Assembly: GCA_003243445.1 (NCBI GenBank)
Contig: QFQQ01000001.1
Coordinates: 166,761 to 230,760 of the forward strand
Length of the DNA: 64,000 nucleotides
DNA from: Citrobacter freundii
Lineage (GTDB): Bacteria; Bacteroidota; Bacteroidia; Chitinophagales; Chitinophagaceae
Reading direction: 5' to 3'
Positions 45,937 through 54,051 of the stretch are shown here, one piece after another. Below the pieces are notes generated by a model, which saw nothing but the letters and a program-made list of their open reading frames with translations, ran no database searches and had not been told where the DNA came from. The translations under genes and the position numbers were made by a program. Numbering within the stretch: the first letter of the stretch is position 1; the number at the start of each line of letters is the position of its first letter.

Positions 45937-46895
45937 GACCTTTTAAACTTTTTGCCTACCTGCTTTTTGGACTCGCTTTTCCCATCTGGGTTATATTAGC
46001 AAGACTGCACAAATCAGAAGGCAGTCCCGTTGTTGTTACGCTCGACTCCACCACGCAAAAACTAGTAGTGGAGCTGGCGCGACAAAATGCCATTAACCAA
46101 ACGATATTGACCGAAATGCTGCTGAAAGAAATCGCTAAAAACCCACCCCCGGCACTTCAGTTTAAAGATTCACAATACCTGATTCACTCAATACGCGGCC
46201 TGCTTGATACGTTAACAATCAGGTTAACAATCAGGACACTTCCATTGGAAAACAAACCGGCACCAACTAGACCCGACAGCGCGAATAAAACGAGACAGGA
46301 CTCATTATCCGCAGCAATACTGGAACTTCAACGAGAAGTGCAAAGCAAAACAGCTACAGCGGTGAGTCAGCCCACATACTTTCAAGGCATTGATCTGGCC
46401 GATCCTCCGCAAGATGTCAATTTGGACTTGACCATTGAAAAAGAGTTTTTAGAAAACGATCGAACTTTCATCAGTCAGGCAAGGAAAAACATAAAGACGT
46501 TCAGAGAGGGGCTTAATGACAAAGCAGAATTGAACAGATATCTCAATTCACTGGAAAACATCCTTTCCCTGGAAAGATCTTTAGACATATTGGAAAAGAC
46601 CAATGAAACTAACTGCGAAAATCACTTTTTTATCCTTCCAATTAGTAACAATACCCGTAGCACAATGGAACTGGAGATCCCTCCTCCGCTCATTCCCTGG
46701 ATCTTTCCTGATTTAAATCAACAAGTCCAATTTCCCGAGGCCGGAAGAGAAATGTCTGTTAGAGCGGGCAGAACAATACAACTTAAGTTAAACAACGCTT
46801 GCAGGATGAAATTGCCGAAATCCGTCTCATTGAAATATCGGAGAAATAATGGACGAACAACCGATAGCCGATCAATCCAGCTAACGATTAGGTAA
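45933..46895 (+). CDS. Membrane-anchored extracytoplasmic protein, unknown function
   Basis: The product is 320 residues, anchored by an N-terminal helix (FAYLLFGLAFPIWVILARL, residues about 6-24). The soluble part begins with helical segments, and a later Ig-like or beta region (ENHFFILPISNNTRSTMELEI) ends in RRNNGRTTDSRSIQLTIR. It shares a 4-base overlap with the preceding small membrane protein gene, which implies coupling. No family is recognised. Confidence 0.65.
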   Translation: MRPFKLFAYLLFGLAFPIWVILARLHKSEGSPVVVTLDSTTQKLVVELARQNAINQTILTEMLLKEIAKNPPPALQFKDSQYLIHSIRGLLDTLTIRLTIRTLPLENKPAPTRPDSANKTRQDSLSAAILELQREVQSKTATAVSQPTYFQGIDLADPPQDVNLDLTIEKEFLENDRTFISQARKNIKTFREGLNDKAELNRYLNSLENILSLERSLDILEKTNETNCENHFFILPISNNTRSTMELEIPPPLIPWIFPDLNQQVQFPEAGREMSVRAGRTIQLKLNNACRMKLPKSVSLKYRRNNGRTTDSRSIQLTIR

Positions 46896-46927
46896 GCTGT
46901 CGCGTGGATTTACGGCGATGCACGTAC

Positions 46928-48097
46928 TCAGCCGCACTCATCATCCTTATCGAGCTCTCTAAAAGCCGGATTTAATGATTTTACGGTCCTTGCAACTATT
47001 TCATGCATTACCTTAGGCCAGGTAAATTTAATTGTCCCCTTACCTGAGAATTCAACGGCGACATCATAACCTGTCGTGTAGATGCTCATGGTCATTTTCG
47101 CCCCATTCGGCAATTCCAGCATGATTGACAGGGCGATTTCGTTTGTAAAAAAACCTGGGCTGACATTAGTGGCTTCTGCAGGAATTTCACGATCAATTTC
47201 TCCAACAGAAAAAAGTATATGTTCACATTCATCGCTTTCAAAAATAATGGAATCGGCAGATTCTTCTATTACCAATTGAGACACCTCAATAGTTGTTAGG
47301 TGGAGTATATTGGCATGATACTCATTGTAAATAAAAGTTGTAGGAACAAGCTCATGAAAATTACCGTCAATATCTACTTTGGCATCACTTAATATAAACG
47401 CAAGGCCCTCATTTTTCACGAACCGCTCGCCGTCAAAAAAACAAACTTCGAGAAATGCACCCCAAGAAGCGTTGATCCCATCTAAAGTCAACCGCTCCTT
47501 TGCAAGTAACTTGACAAGAAAAGTAAACGTTACTTCACGGGTTCGAAATTCAGAAGTTTTATCTGGATCGGCTGCCTTTGACGCATGCACCTGGAGGTGT
47601 TTCACGTACTGAGCGGCTCCAGACCCACTGACAAATACCTGACCAAACACGACTGTATCCCCATGTATCCATTGGCCGTAATGGGCCTCATAAATCTCAA
47701 CATTATCACCAGCATTTCCCTCCACGATCATTATTCCGCACGAAAGTTCCTTCAACACCGCATCATCATAACCTTCAAAAAAATTCTTTAAATCCAGCAC
47801 TTTGATGGCAATACGTCCATCGTTACTTTTAATTCGGCAAAAAATCCTGAGATCTTGCAAGAAGGCTTTCAACGTCAATATATTCCCTGCTAAACACACA
47901 CAAACATTAGGCTCCATGATATAAAGCTTCTGCAAAAAACTGGTTGGCTGAGATGAAAGTTGTTCGAACTGTTCGCGAGGTATACCTTCCAAACGATTAG
48001 GCAATTGCAGGTCTGGTTTGCCGTTATCTTCAGTGATCAGAATATCAGCCGTTAAAAACGGGTGCCCTTGATTGATACTTGTAGCAATTAAAGTCAT
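46928..48097 (-). CDS. Proteasome/HslV-like Ntn-hydrolase candidate
   Basis: The product is 389 residues. Removing Met1 would expose Thr as residue 1, as in proteasomal beta subunits and HslV. Counting from that Thr, Asp is at position 17 (TLIATSINQGHPFLTAD), the same spacing as the conserved catalytic-network Asp17. NVCVCLAGN near residue 65 resembles the buried strand after the Lys33 region, and VFVSGSGAAQYVKHL near 155-170 resembles the GSG loop around Ser129. A clear Lys33 equivalent is not seen at the exact position. The C-terminal 150 residues are unlike HslV. No ATPase neighbour exists. It is the last gene of a probable three-gene unit. Confidence 0.6.
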   Translation of the reverse strand: MTLIATSINQGHPFLTADILITEDNGKPDLQLPNRLEGIPREQFEQLSSQPTSFLQKLYIMEPNVCVCLAGNILTLKAFLQDLRIFCRIKSNDGRIAIKVLDLKNFFEGYDDAVLKELSCGIMIVEGNAGDNVEIYEAHYGQWIHGDTVVFGQVFVSGSGAAQYVKHLQVHASKAADPDKTSEFRTREVTFTFLVKLLAKERLTLDGINASWGAFLEVCFFDGERFVKNEGLAFILSDAKVDIDGNFHELVPTTFIYNEYHANILHLTTIEVSQLVIEESADSIIFESDECEHILFSVGEIDREIPAEATNVSPGFFTNEIALSIMLELPNGAKMTMSIYTTGYDVAVEFSGKGTIKFTWPKVMHEIVARTVKSLNPAFRELDKDDECG

Positions 48098-48190
48098 AAA
48101 CGTAAAGGTTGTTAAATAATTAAGCTATCGCACGGGATCAAGGCGCCTGTTCTGACTACCGTTGTACTCTCGAAAAAACTATCAATCCCG

Positions 48191-49339
48191 CTAAAGGTAT
48201 ATCACGGTTTCAATCTCTTTCTTCCACTTTCTAAATCCGCTCTGTAAATCCATATACTCATGAAAGACTCGTGTCAAATTTCTGTTGAGCTGACGGATAT
48301 ATTCACTTTTGCCATCCCTTAATATTCGCTCAATAATAGTATGCGTTTCTCCCACAAACTCATTCACCGAATGATCGTCCTTCGCTACACTCCAGACATA
48401 CGTTGCTTCCGTAGTATCGAGAGTTTCCCATACAATATGATACTGCTGAGCACCGGCAACGAAAAACACAAAAGAGAAAGGCCGCTGGATAACACGAAGC
48501 TTTTGCAAGACTGCCTCTTGCCTGCTGGATAAAAACCGGAGATGATGATAATGTTTGGTACCGGATCTCTCCAGTATCACTTCCATAAAGTCGCTGTCAT
48601 TGTTAAAGATTCCGGCTGTATTCTCTTCATCGGTAAATGTTTCGATATACTCATCAATGGCGAACAGGTGTTGGTCATCTGGTAGCTCTTTTCTCCGGGT
48701 GGATTTGACCAGTTCAAACTTCACTTCTTCAATCAGTGTAGGGTCAATTCGGTCAATCTCTGCGGACGTGGCATTGACGGAGGTAATATCTCCATCCGTT
48801 AGGGTGATATTCGGAACAACCTCAATCTTCCTTGTTTTCAGCACAATGCCAAAATAATTCTTGATCGCATCATATTGTTCCACTAAATGCACGTTGGGAA
48901 TTTGGAAGGCGACCGGCTTTTTAAAGCCCGGCAGCTTTCTTTCAAAGGAAACATAACCATCGTGAAACTTCACATCCTTGATGGCAATCGAAAAAGGCTC
49001 CTGGTAATTATGTACCACCGGCTTTCTCTGAACAGGTGTTTCATCGCGGAAAACCATTTCGGGTTTCGGTGGCGAGAACGTTCGTGGCAAAGCCCCGTGG
49101 AGTGTTTGTAGCAAACCCGTAGTATCAATACTTTTAAACGTCACGCTTTCGACATCACTCAGCTGATCTTCCAATTGCAATTGCTCGTAAGAGAAATTAG
49201 TTTTACCAACGTAGTATTTCAATACCTCCACATGTAGTCGCTTTTCTGTTTCAATATGGGCAATCACGCGAACGGCCCAGTGCGCCTCGGACTTAAACCG
49301 GACAGGGTGATCGGATATCTTTACTTGTGTAAAATCCAT
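48191..49339 (-). CDS. 382-residue protein of unknown function in the Ntn-hydrolase unit
   Basis: The start is ATG 49339, chosen because AGGAGGT lies just before it, an unusually strong ribosome site for this genome. The frame is open to 49417. The protein is soluble, begins MDFTQVKISDHPVRFKSEAHW and is mixed alpha/beta. A middle region contains EPFSIAIKDVKFHDGYVSFERKLPGF, and a later part ends with long helices (RQLNRNLTRVFHEYMDLQ). No family is recognised. It lies between the UPF0489 gene and the Ntn-hydrolase-like gene, spaced 87 and 93 bases, so the three are probably one operon. Confidence 0.7.
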   Translation of the reverse strand: MDFTQVKISDHPVRFKSEAHWAVRVIAHIETEKRLHVEVLKYYVGKTNFSYEQLQLEDQLSDVESVTFKSIDTTGLLQTLHGALPRTFSPPKPEMVFRDETPVQRKPVVHNYQEPFSIAIKDVKFHDGYVSFERKLPGFKKPVAFQIPNVHLVEQYDAIKNYFGIVLKTRKIEVVPNITLTDGDITSVNATSAEIDRIDPTLIEEVKFELVKSTRRKELPDDQHLFAIDEYIETFTDEENTAGIFNNDSDFMEVILERSGTKHYHHLRFLSSRQEAVLQKLRVIQRPFSFVFFVAGAQQYHIVWETLDTTEATYVWSVAKDDHSVNEFVGETHTIIERILRDGKSEYIRQLNRNLTRVFHEYMDLQSGFRKWKKEIETVIYL

Positions 49340-49343
49340 GGCT

Positions 49344-49350
49344 ACCTCCT
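49344..49350 (-). promoter_or_regulatory. Strong Shine-Dalgarno sequence AGGAGGT
   Basis: AGGAGGT on the minus strand lies 4 bases before the ATG at 49339 and decides that start. Most genes in this window lack such a site. Confidence 0.75.
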
Positions 49351-49426
49351 TTGTCAGGAACGCCAGGTCACCAATGAACAATATTGTTAGTTCCTGTCCT
49401 TTTACCATGGGAAGCATCGTTTAATT

Positions 49427-50284
49427 TCATTTTCCTAATTCATTGTCGAAAAAGAGCTGATCAACCATGTCAAATATCTTAAAGCATTCGCGGTAGCCGC
49501 CGCAAAACCCGTTTTCAAAACAAATGGTGGTCAATGTGGATTCTTCTATCAGCTCTTTGACAAAGGCCTGATAGGTATAAAAATAATGATAGCCTGGCTG
49601 ATGATGTTCCGTAAACTTATCAAACAGAATATCTTCGGGAATGGCTACTCGCTTTTCAAGGATCTTGGTGGTGAAACAGTCCAAGTCAAAGTCCACGATA
49701 AACGCCTGTGGCGCACTGAACTTAAATCGACCATTTTGTTTATCGTAAACCCATCCAAAATCCTTCCACAATTCCCCATACTCTTTCTGCTTGACCACAT
49801 CATATAAGTTACCCCGGTGAGATAAGCTATCCCACAGATAACCCAGATTGTAGATCCTCTTTTCGCCAAATTTCATCGTCTTGTATTTTGTAGCAAAGCT
49901 GATCCCCGACTGTGAGGCATTGAACAGGAACAGATGATTGATAAGCCCCAGTTCCATACCGGCCTTGATCCAATCATCGTCCAGCGTTCTCAGGTCAAAC
50001 TCGGTGAAGGACCAGAATTCCCTAAGATCAGGTTCAGTCTTGTTAAATCCCTTGATGATACGCAATGCTTCCTCACTGGGCTTGCAGGCGTCATCATGAT
50101 CGTCAAACAAAATGATATTAATAGGAAAGGTTCCCTTCTTACTCTTTTTCAGGTAAAATAAAACATTAAGAATGGTACGATGGTCTTCATACAACACAAC
50201 CTGGCCGCTTTCTGTTGACTTGACATTAATGTTAGCCCTTTGCGATAAATCGTAAAGGCTATCCGGTTTCATTTTCTTATCCAT
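49427..50284 (-). CDS. UPF0489-family protein (arginase-like fold)
   Basis: The product is 285 residues. The metal-site-like motifs of UPF0489 are visible: INIILFDDHDDACKPSEEAL near residue 55 (D-x-H-x-D type) and AFIVDFDLDCFTTK near 195 (DxDLDxF). UPF0489 proteins share the ureohydrolase/arginase fold and are predicted metal-dependent hydrolases with unknown substrate. Next to an Ntn-hydrolase-like gene this suggests a protein- or peptide-modifying module. It is the first gene of the minus-strand trio. Confidence 0.75.
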   Translation of the reverse strand: MDKKMKPDSLYDLSQRANINVKSTESGQVVLYEDHRTILNVLFYLKKSKKGTFPINIILFDDHDDACKPSEEALRIIKGFNKTEPDLREFWSFTEFDLRTLDDDWIKAGMELGLINHLFLFNASQSGISFATKYKTMKFGEKRIYNLGYLWDSLSHRGNLYDVVKQKEYGELWKDFGWVYDKQNGRFKFSAPQAFIVDFDLDCFTTKILEKRVAIPEDILFDKFTEHHQPGYHYFYTYQAFVKELIEESTLTTICFENGFCGGYRECFKIFDMVDQLFFDNELGK

Positions 50285-50460
50285 GAGTGAAAGGTATAGT
50301 TTTGTTAACTAAAAATGTGAAGCACAAAAACGAGCTGGACACAACGGGTGAAAATAGGAACTCGCTTTTAGACGGTATTGGGATGATATCATTTCTCCGT
50401 ATTTAGTAGAATATAAAACCGGCAGTAAAAACGGATGTTTACTGATAATACAAAAAAAAG

Positions 50461-51612
50461 TTAAACCAGGCGGTTTACAGGATAAATCTGAAAAACCGAC
50501 CTTCGAATCAGGGAAGACAGATTCCCTGCAATGATTAATAAATCCAAAAGAAAATTGTTCTTCCTCGCATAATTTATTTCAAGATTCAGGCGCTGCTCAA
50601 CACTTAGCTCATCATCTTCTTTTTTATCTTTCATGGCGACCTGCCACGGGCCAGTCACTCCGGCAGGGGCAAGGAAACGTTGTGAATACTTATCATCGAC
50701 TAACATACTGGCCATATAAGTAGGCAAAGCCTCATTCCCAACCAACGACAGATCTCCTCGCAATACATTAAAAAGTGCAGGAAGCATATCAAGCGATGTC
50801 TGCCTGAGTATCCGTCCGACTCGTGTCACACGAGGATCATTGGAAACTTTAAAAAAAACTGCCTGACCGCTTTGCGAAGTATATTGATTCAGGTGCGCCA
50901 GTTCTGAAATACGGTTATCTGCGTTTATCGCCATCGTCCTGAACTTAAAGAGAATTAACTTTTTGTATGCAAAGCCCACTCGGACTGACCGATATAAAAT
51001 CGGTCCTCTTGAGTCAATTTTGATAGCAATGGATATCACAATCAGTACTGGAAGAAGAAAAAAGATAGCAACTAACGCGAGAAAAATATCACCAAAACGG
51101 CGGAACAATGAAAACCTGACTTCAGTTTTAGGGAATAGTTGACCTGGGAACAAACTGGGACTACTCTTTCTGTTTTCACCTGTTACAGTATGCAAAATTT
51201 CGTTTACTCGAATGACAGTGTCTGCTGGATTGATCGAGAACGCTGGCCCTTCCGCCAACAGATAGAGTTGCCTTTCTGTTAAACCATAGGGGGACAGGAG
51301 CTTTTGGCGGACCCGATCAGTCTCCTCTTGGTTCAAACCATTTACAATGATTAAATCGGCAATAACACCGCTCCTTGAATACTGTTCCGCCTCATCCACT
51401 GTGGCAAAGGCATAGATTAATCCAGATTTTTCCAATACAGACTGAAAAATAACACGGATCCCCTTGGACTCATGAATAACAAAAACGGTGGCTCTTGCTG
51501 CACGCCGCTGCAACTTGAGAAAATAGTTTAACCGTGACAATGAAGACAGGAGAGCAATGCCCGATAAGCCAATTCCAATTATAGTCAACAAGATGGTCGC
51601 TTCCATGTTCAA
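50461..51612 (-). CDS. Bacterial sugar transferase (polyprenyl-phosphate glycosyl-1-phosphate transferase)
   Basis: The product is 383 residues. One N-terminal membrane helix and a regulatory-like domain (VFVIHESKGIRVIF) precede the sugar transferase domain: RFGDIFLALVAIFFLLPVLI (membrane helix near residue 175), RSVRVGFAYKKLILFKFRTM, DPRVTRVGRILRQTSLDMLPALFNVLRGDLSLVG and GVTGPWQV. This family starts exopolysaccharide or O-antigen units by linking a sugar phosphate to undecaprenyl phosphate at the inner membrane. No other capsule gene lies nearby except the small membrane protein upstream, whose stop overlaps this start by 4 bases. Confidence 0.92.
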   Translation of the reverse strand: MNMEATILLTIIGIGLSGIALLSSLSRLNYFLKLQRRAARATVFVIHESKGIRVIFQSVLEKSGLIYAFATVDEAEQYSRSGVIADLIIVNGLNQEETDRVRQKLLSPYGLTERQLYLLAEGPAFSINPADTVIRVNEILHTVTGENRKSSPSLFPGQLFPKTEVRFSLFRRFGDIFLALVAIFFLLPVLIVISIAIKIDSRGPILYRSVRVGFAYKKLILFKFRTMAINADNRISELAHLNQYTSQSGQAVFFKVSNDPRVTRVGRILRQTSLDMLPALFNVLRGDLSLVGNEALPTYMASMLVDDKYSQRFLAPAGVTGPWQVAMKDKKEDDELSVEQRLNLEINYARKNNFLLDLLIIAGNLSSLIRRSVFQIYPVNRLV

Positions 51613-51971
51613 TATTTAAATTGCAGGAATTTCTCCTTGCGGACAACATGATAAACAAATCGCTCTATTGCATGTGCCACGGAAAATAGGCAGATAGAGA
51701 CTTGGGCAATACCCAAAGCAAATAGGTGATCACCATCCTTCCCCAGACAGTACGCAAAGAAGGTTAATGTCGCGATTCCGCAACCCATCAGCGTCATCGA
51801 CCTTGACTGAATAAATAAAGCCATGGGTAGAAGAGCAGCAGTAAGGATCCACTCATTGGGTGCGGCTCCGCCGGCTTTAATTGAAGCCAACAACGGCATA
51901 AGTGGTATCAAAATACATACAATTAAACTGAAACCGAATTGGTCAAGGTTGTGAAACTTTTTTGAACTCAT
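51609..51971 (-). CDS. Small multi-pass membrane protein upstream of the sugar transferase
   Basis: The product is 120 residues with about four hydrophobic segments (FSLIVCILIPLMPLLASI, WILTAALLPMALFIQS, LMGCGIATLTFFAYCLG, ALGIAQVSICLFSVAH). No family is recognised. Its stop overlaps the start of the sugar transferase gene by 4 bases, so the two are translationally coupled. Confidence 0.7.
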   Translation of the reverse strand: MSSKKFHNLDQFGFSLIVCILIPLMPLLASIKAGGAAPNEWILTAALLPMALFIQSRSMTLMGCGIATLTFFAYCLGKDGDHLFALGIAQVSICLFSVAHAIERFVYHVVRKEKFLQFKY

Positions 51972-52059
51972 TTCTATTAACGGTTGGTGGCTCAGATTGA
52001 CGAATTCGCTAATGTAGCATGTTTAAAGCACGACTTTGCGGATGGGGTGAAAAAACGGT

Positions 52060-52089
52060 GGCGGCACCCGTGTTTACACGGGTGCCGCC
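52060..52089. terminator. Perfect 13-bp GC-rich hairpin
   Basis: GGCGGCACCCGTG and its exact reverse complement flank a TTTA loop. On the minus strand a T run follows after a few bases (GTTTTTTC), so it could stop transcription entering the sugar transferase pair from the right. On the plus strand no T run follows. Confidence 0.5.
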
Positions 52090-52217
52090 TATTGGATTGA
52101 AGCAAGAAAACACCACTTGCTTCCTAAATTAATATTATCAGCTATACCCATCCTTCATTTCCTGAACAACAGCGAATTTGCAAATGATGACCTACCTTTA
52201 TCAGGAAGTAATCAAAT

Positions 52218-52610
52218 ATGGATATAAGATTCTCTTCCGATAAAAATGTTGAAAAGCTCTACTATGAACAGGCTCCTGTGTTGGAAGTGTCGTCTGTGTC
52301 CCTTCAGACAGACGATAAGAATTGGAGTCTGCGACTCGGTTTGACAAATTTCGTTGTAAAAATCGCTGGCTTTACTGAAAACGATACCTTAAGCTTGGAA
52401 TCTCAAGACATTCTCTTACTAAATATTAGTCGTTATCAGACACAACCAGTTTTCCCGGTAAACCGTTTTTTCCGTATACCCTTACAGCAAACGTTGGCGA
52501 AACAAAAAAGTGTAAAATGGCAGGTTGAAATCACGTTGAACAATTTTGAGTTCAGGTATACAGAATTTATTGAAATGAGCCTGATTCAACAACCGACTAC
52601 AGGCATCTGA
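52218..52610 (+). CDS. 130-residue protein of unknown function
   Basis: A soluble, beta-rich protein (WSLRLGLTNFVVKIAGF, VKWQVEITLNNFEFRYTEFIEMSL). No signal peptide or motif is recognised. Its 3' end overlaps the 3' end of the convergent tail-collar gene by 14 bases. The pairing with that gene may be incidental. Confidence 0.65.
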   Translation: MDIRFSSDKNVEKLYYEQAPVLEVSSVSLQTDDKNWSLRLGLTNFVVKIAGFTENDTLSLESQDILLLNISRYQTQPVFPVNRFFRIPLQQTLAKQKSVKWQVEITLNNFEFRYTEFIEMSLIQQPTTGI

Positions 52611-53574
52611 TAATATAATTAACAGCAAAATTTACTGGTCTTGTTTCTGAACTGACTTTTGCATTAAGCACGTTGGGTAGTACCCCTTGAACTAAGTTTG
52701 GAAAGTCTGACTCATGTACGTTATGAGAACCGCCAGCCTCTCCATAAGGCCTGTTTCCCCCTCCGTTTCCTCTAGGCTTAATGAACCTATGCCAATGATC
52801 TTGTAACGCATGCCCCTGAAGCGAACCTACAGCTCTGTTTTTGTCAGGATCCAGTTTACCTTCCGGATCCGAACCTCTCAAAAAAGCGCCTCGTAAATCA
52901 GGTTTATGGAACTGCCCCTTCATCCCTTGTCCCCATCCAAATTTTAGTACTGAAAAAAGCTCGGGGAAATTGATAGGGTCCAATGCACCTCCATCGCACA
53001 ATTGCCATCCTGCAGGAATTTTGTCAACCGCTCCGCCAAATGGCAAAATCGAACCTACAGGACAGGAGTTGGATAAAAACGATTCATAAAAAGTGCTGAA
53101 ATTCTGTGCTTCTGAAAAGTAGCTGTTTTCCTTGGGTGTAACGATTAGGACTTGACGGAAAGCATCACTTTTCGTTCGGTTGATTTTAACTTTGATCGAG
53201 GTCTGCTGTTTCAGTTTTGTCTCGTCCAGTAACCATATTTCTAGTCCTTTGGGAATATAAATTTCCCCTTTCTGTTCAATATCCCAGCCATTATCCTGGA
53301 GACGTTTCACAAACGCAGACTTTTTTACATTCGTTTCGACACTACCTGAGACTAACCCAAATAACGCACTGCCTCCGGCGTTTGCGACTACATTCAGGTC
53401 TGTATTGTTTTCTTCAGAGAGATAAGCTTTGAGTTTGGAAATAAAAGACTCGATTTTATCTGGCTTGATATCTTCTTTGGCAAATCCATAAGATGAAAGT
53501 CTAGCAAGCTCTGTGGAAAAACTTCCCTTGCCGGCATCAATGATCGCCTTCTGGAAAATATCCTCAATTTTGAA
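52597..53574 (-). pseudogene. Phage-tail-collar-domain protein, 5' end missing
   Basis: The tail-collar domain (PFGGAVDKIPAGWQLCDGGAL, KPDLRGAFLRGSD, VNFAVNYIIRCL) fills the last 150 residues. The open frame extends upstream to a stop at 53575 with plausible protein (FQKAIIDAGKGSFSTELARLS...) but has no ATG, GTG or TTG in that part. The first candidate start is GTG at 53310, which cuts the domain preceding the collar. I infer a lost 5' end, perhaps at a recombination junction near 53575. Collar-domain proteins are found in phage tails and related injection machines. Confidence 0.75.
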
Positions 53575-53811
53575 CTAAAGCTCCCCGAACTATCTCCCGA
53601 CATTATCAAGGAAAGGCTGCGGGACTTTATCACAACGCAGATTAATCAAAACCAGGACCTCCGTTCATCGATTGATAAAGCACAGCTGCTTAGCAAAAAA
53701 ATCGCGGTTCAGTTCGTCAGTCAAAGCTTCAATCATCCAGCCGGCAAATCCGAAAACCGATACAAGGCGCCGGGTGAAAAACCTCCCACCGAACAGGTGA
53801 AAAAACGGTAG
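53497..53811 (+). pseudogene. C-terminal fragment of an unidentified gene
   Basis: An open frame without start codon ends at TAG 53811. Its tail reads LKLPELSPDIIKERLRDFI, then a Gln/Asn-rich helical part and KPPTEQVKKR, with a protein-like composition. It overlaps the 5' part of the collar frame on the opposite strand. I take it as the remnant of another gene joined here by rearrangement. Confidence 0.4.
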
Positions 53812-53987
53812 CTCCCCTTTACTCCCTTTTGTATCTTTAACTCACTCCTTTTTTGTACGCTGTGCAAACATTGTCAGTCAAGACAAAAACCGTCTCCTGC
53901 TCATGAGGACTTCTTCAAATGTCTTCGGACTAACAGACGCAGATCACCGGCCCTCCTGACTTAAAATTTATTCTGTGCCCGCAGATG

Positions 53988-54019
53988 AAAGAATATTCAG
54001 CGACCGGGAAATATTCTTT
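53988..54019. repeat. 10-bp inverted repeat upstream of the PLD-like gene
   Basis: AAAGAATATT and AATATTCTTT are exact reverse complements separated by 12 bases. They lie 33-64 bases before the next start and may be an operator or part of a promoter-region hairpin. Confidence 0.4.
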
Positions 54020-54051
54020 CTAAGATCAGCAAAATCAACAAACGAACCTAT

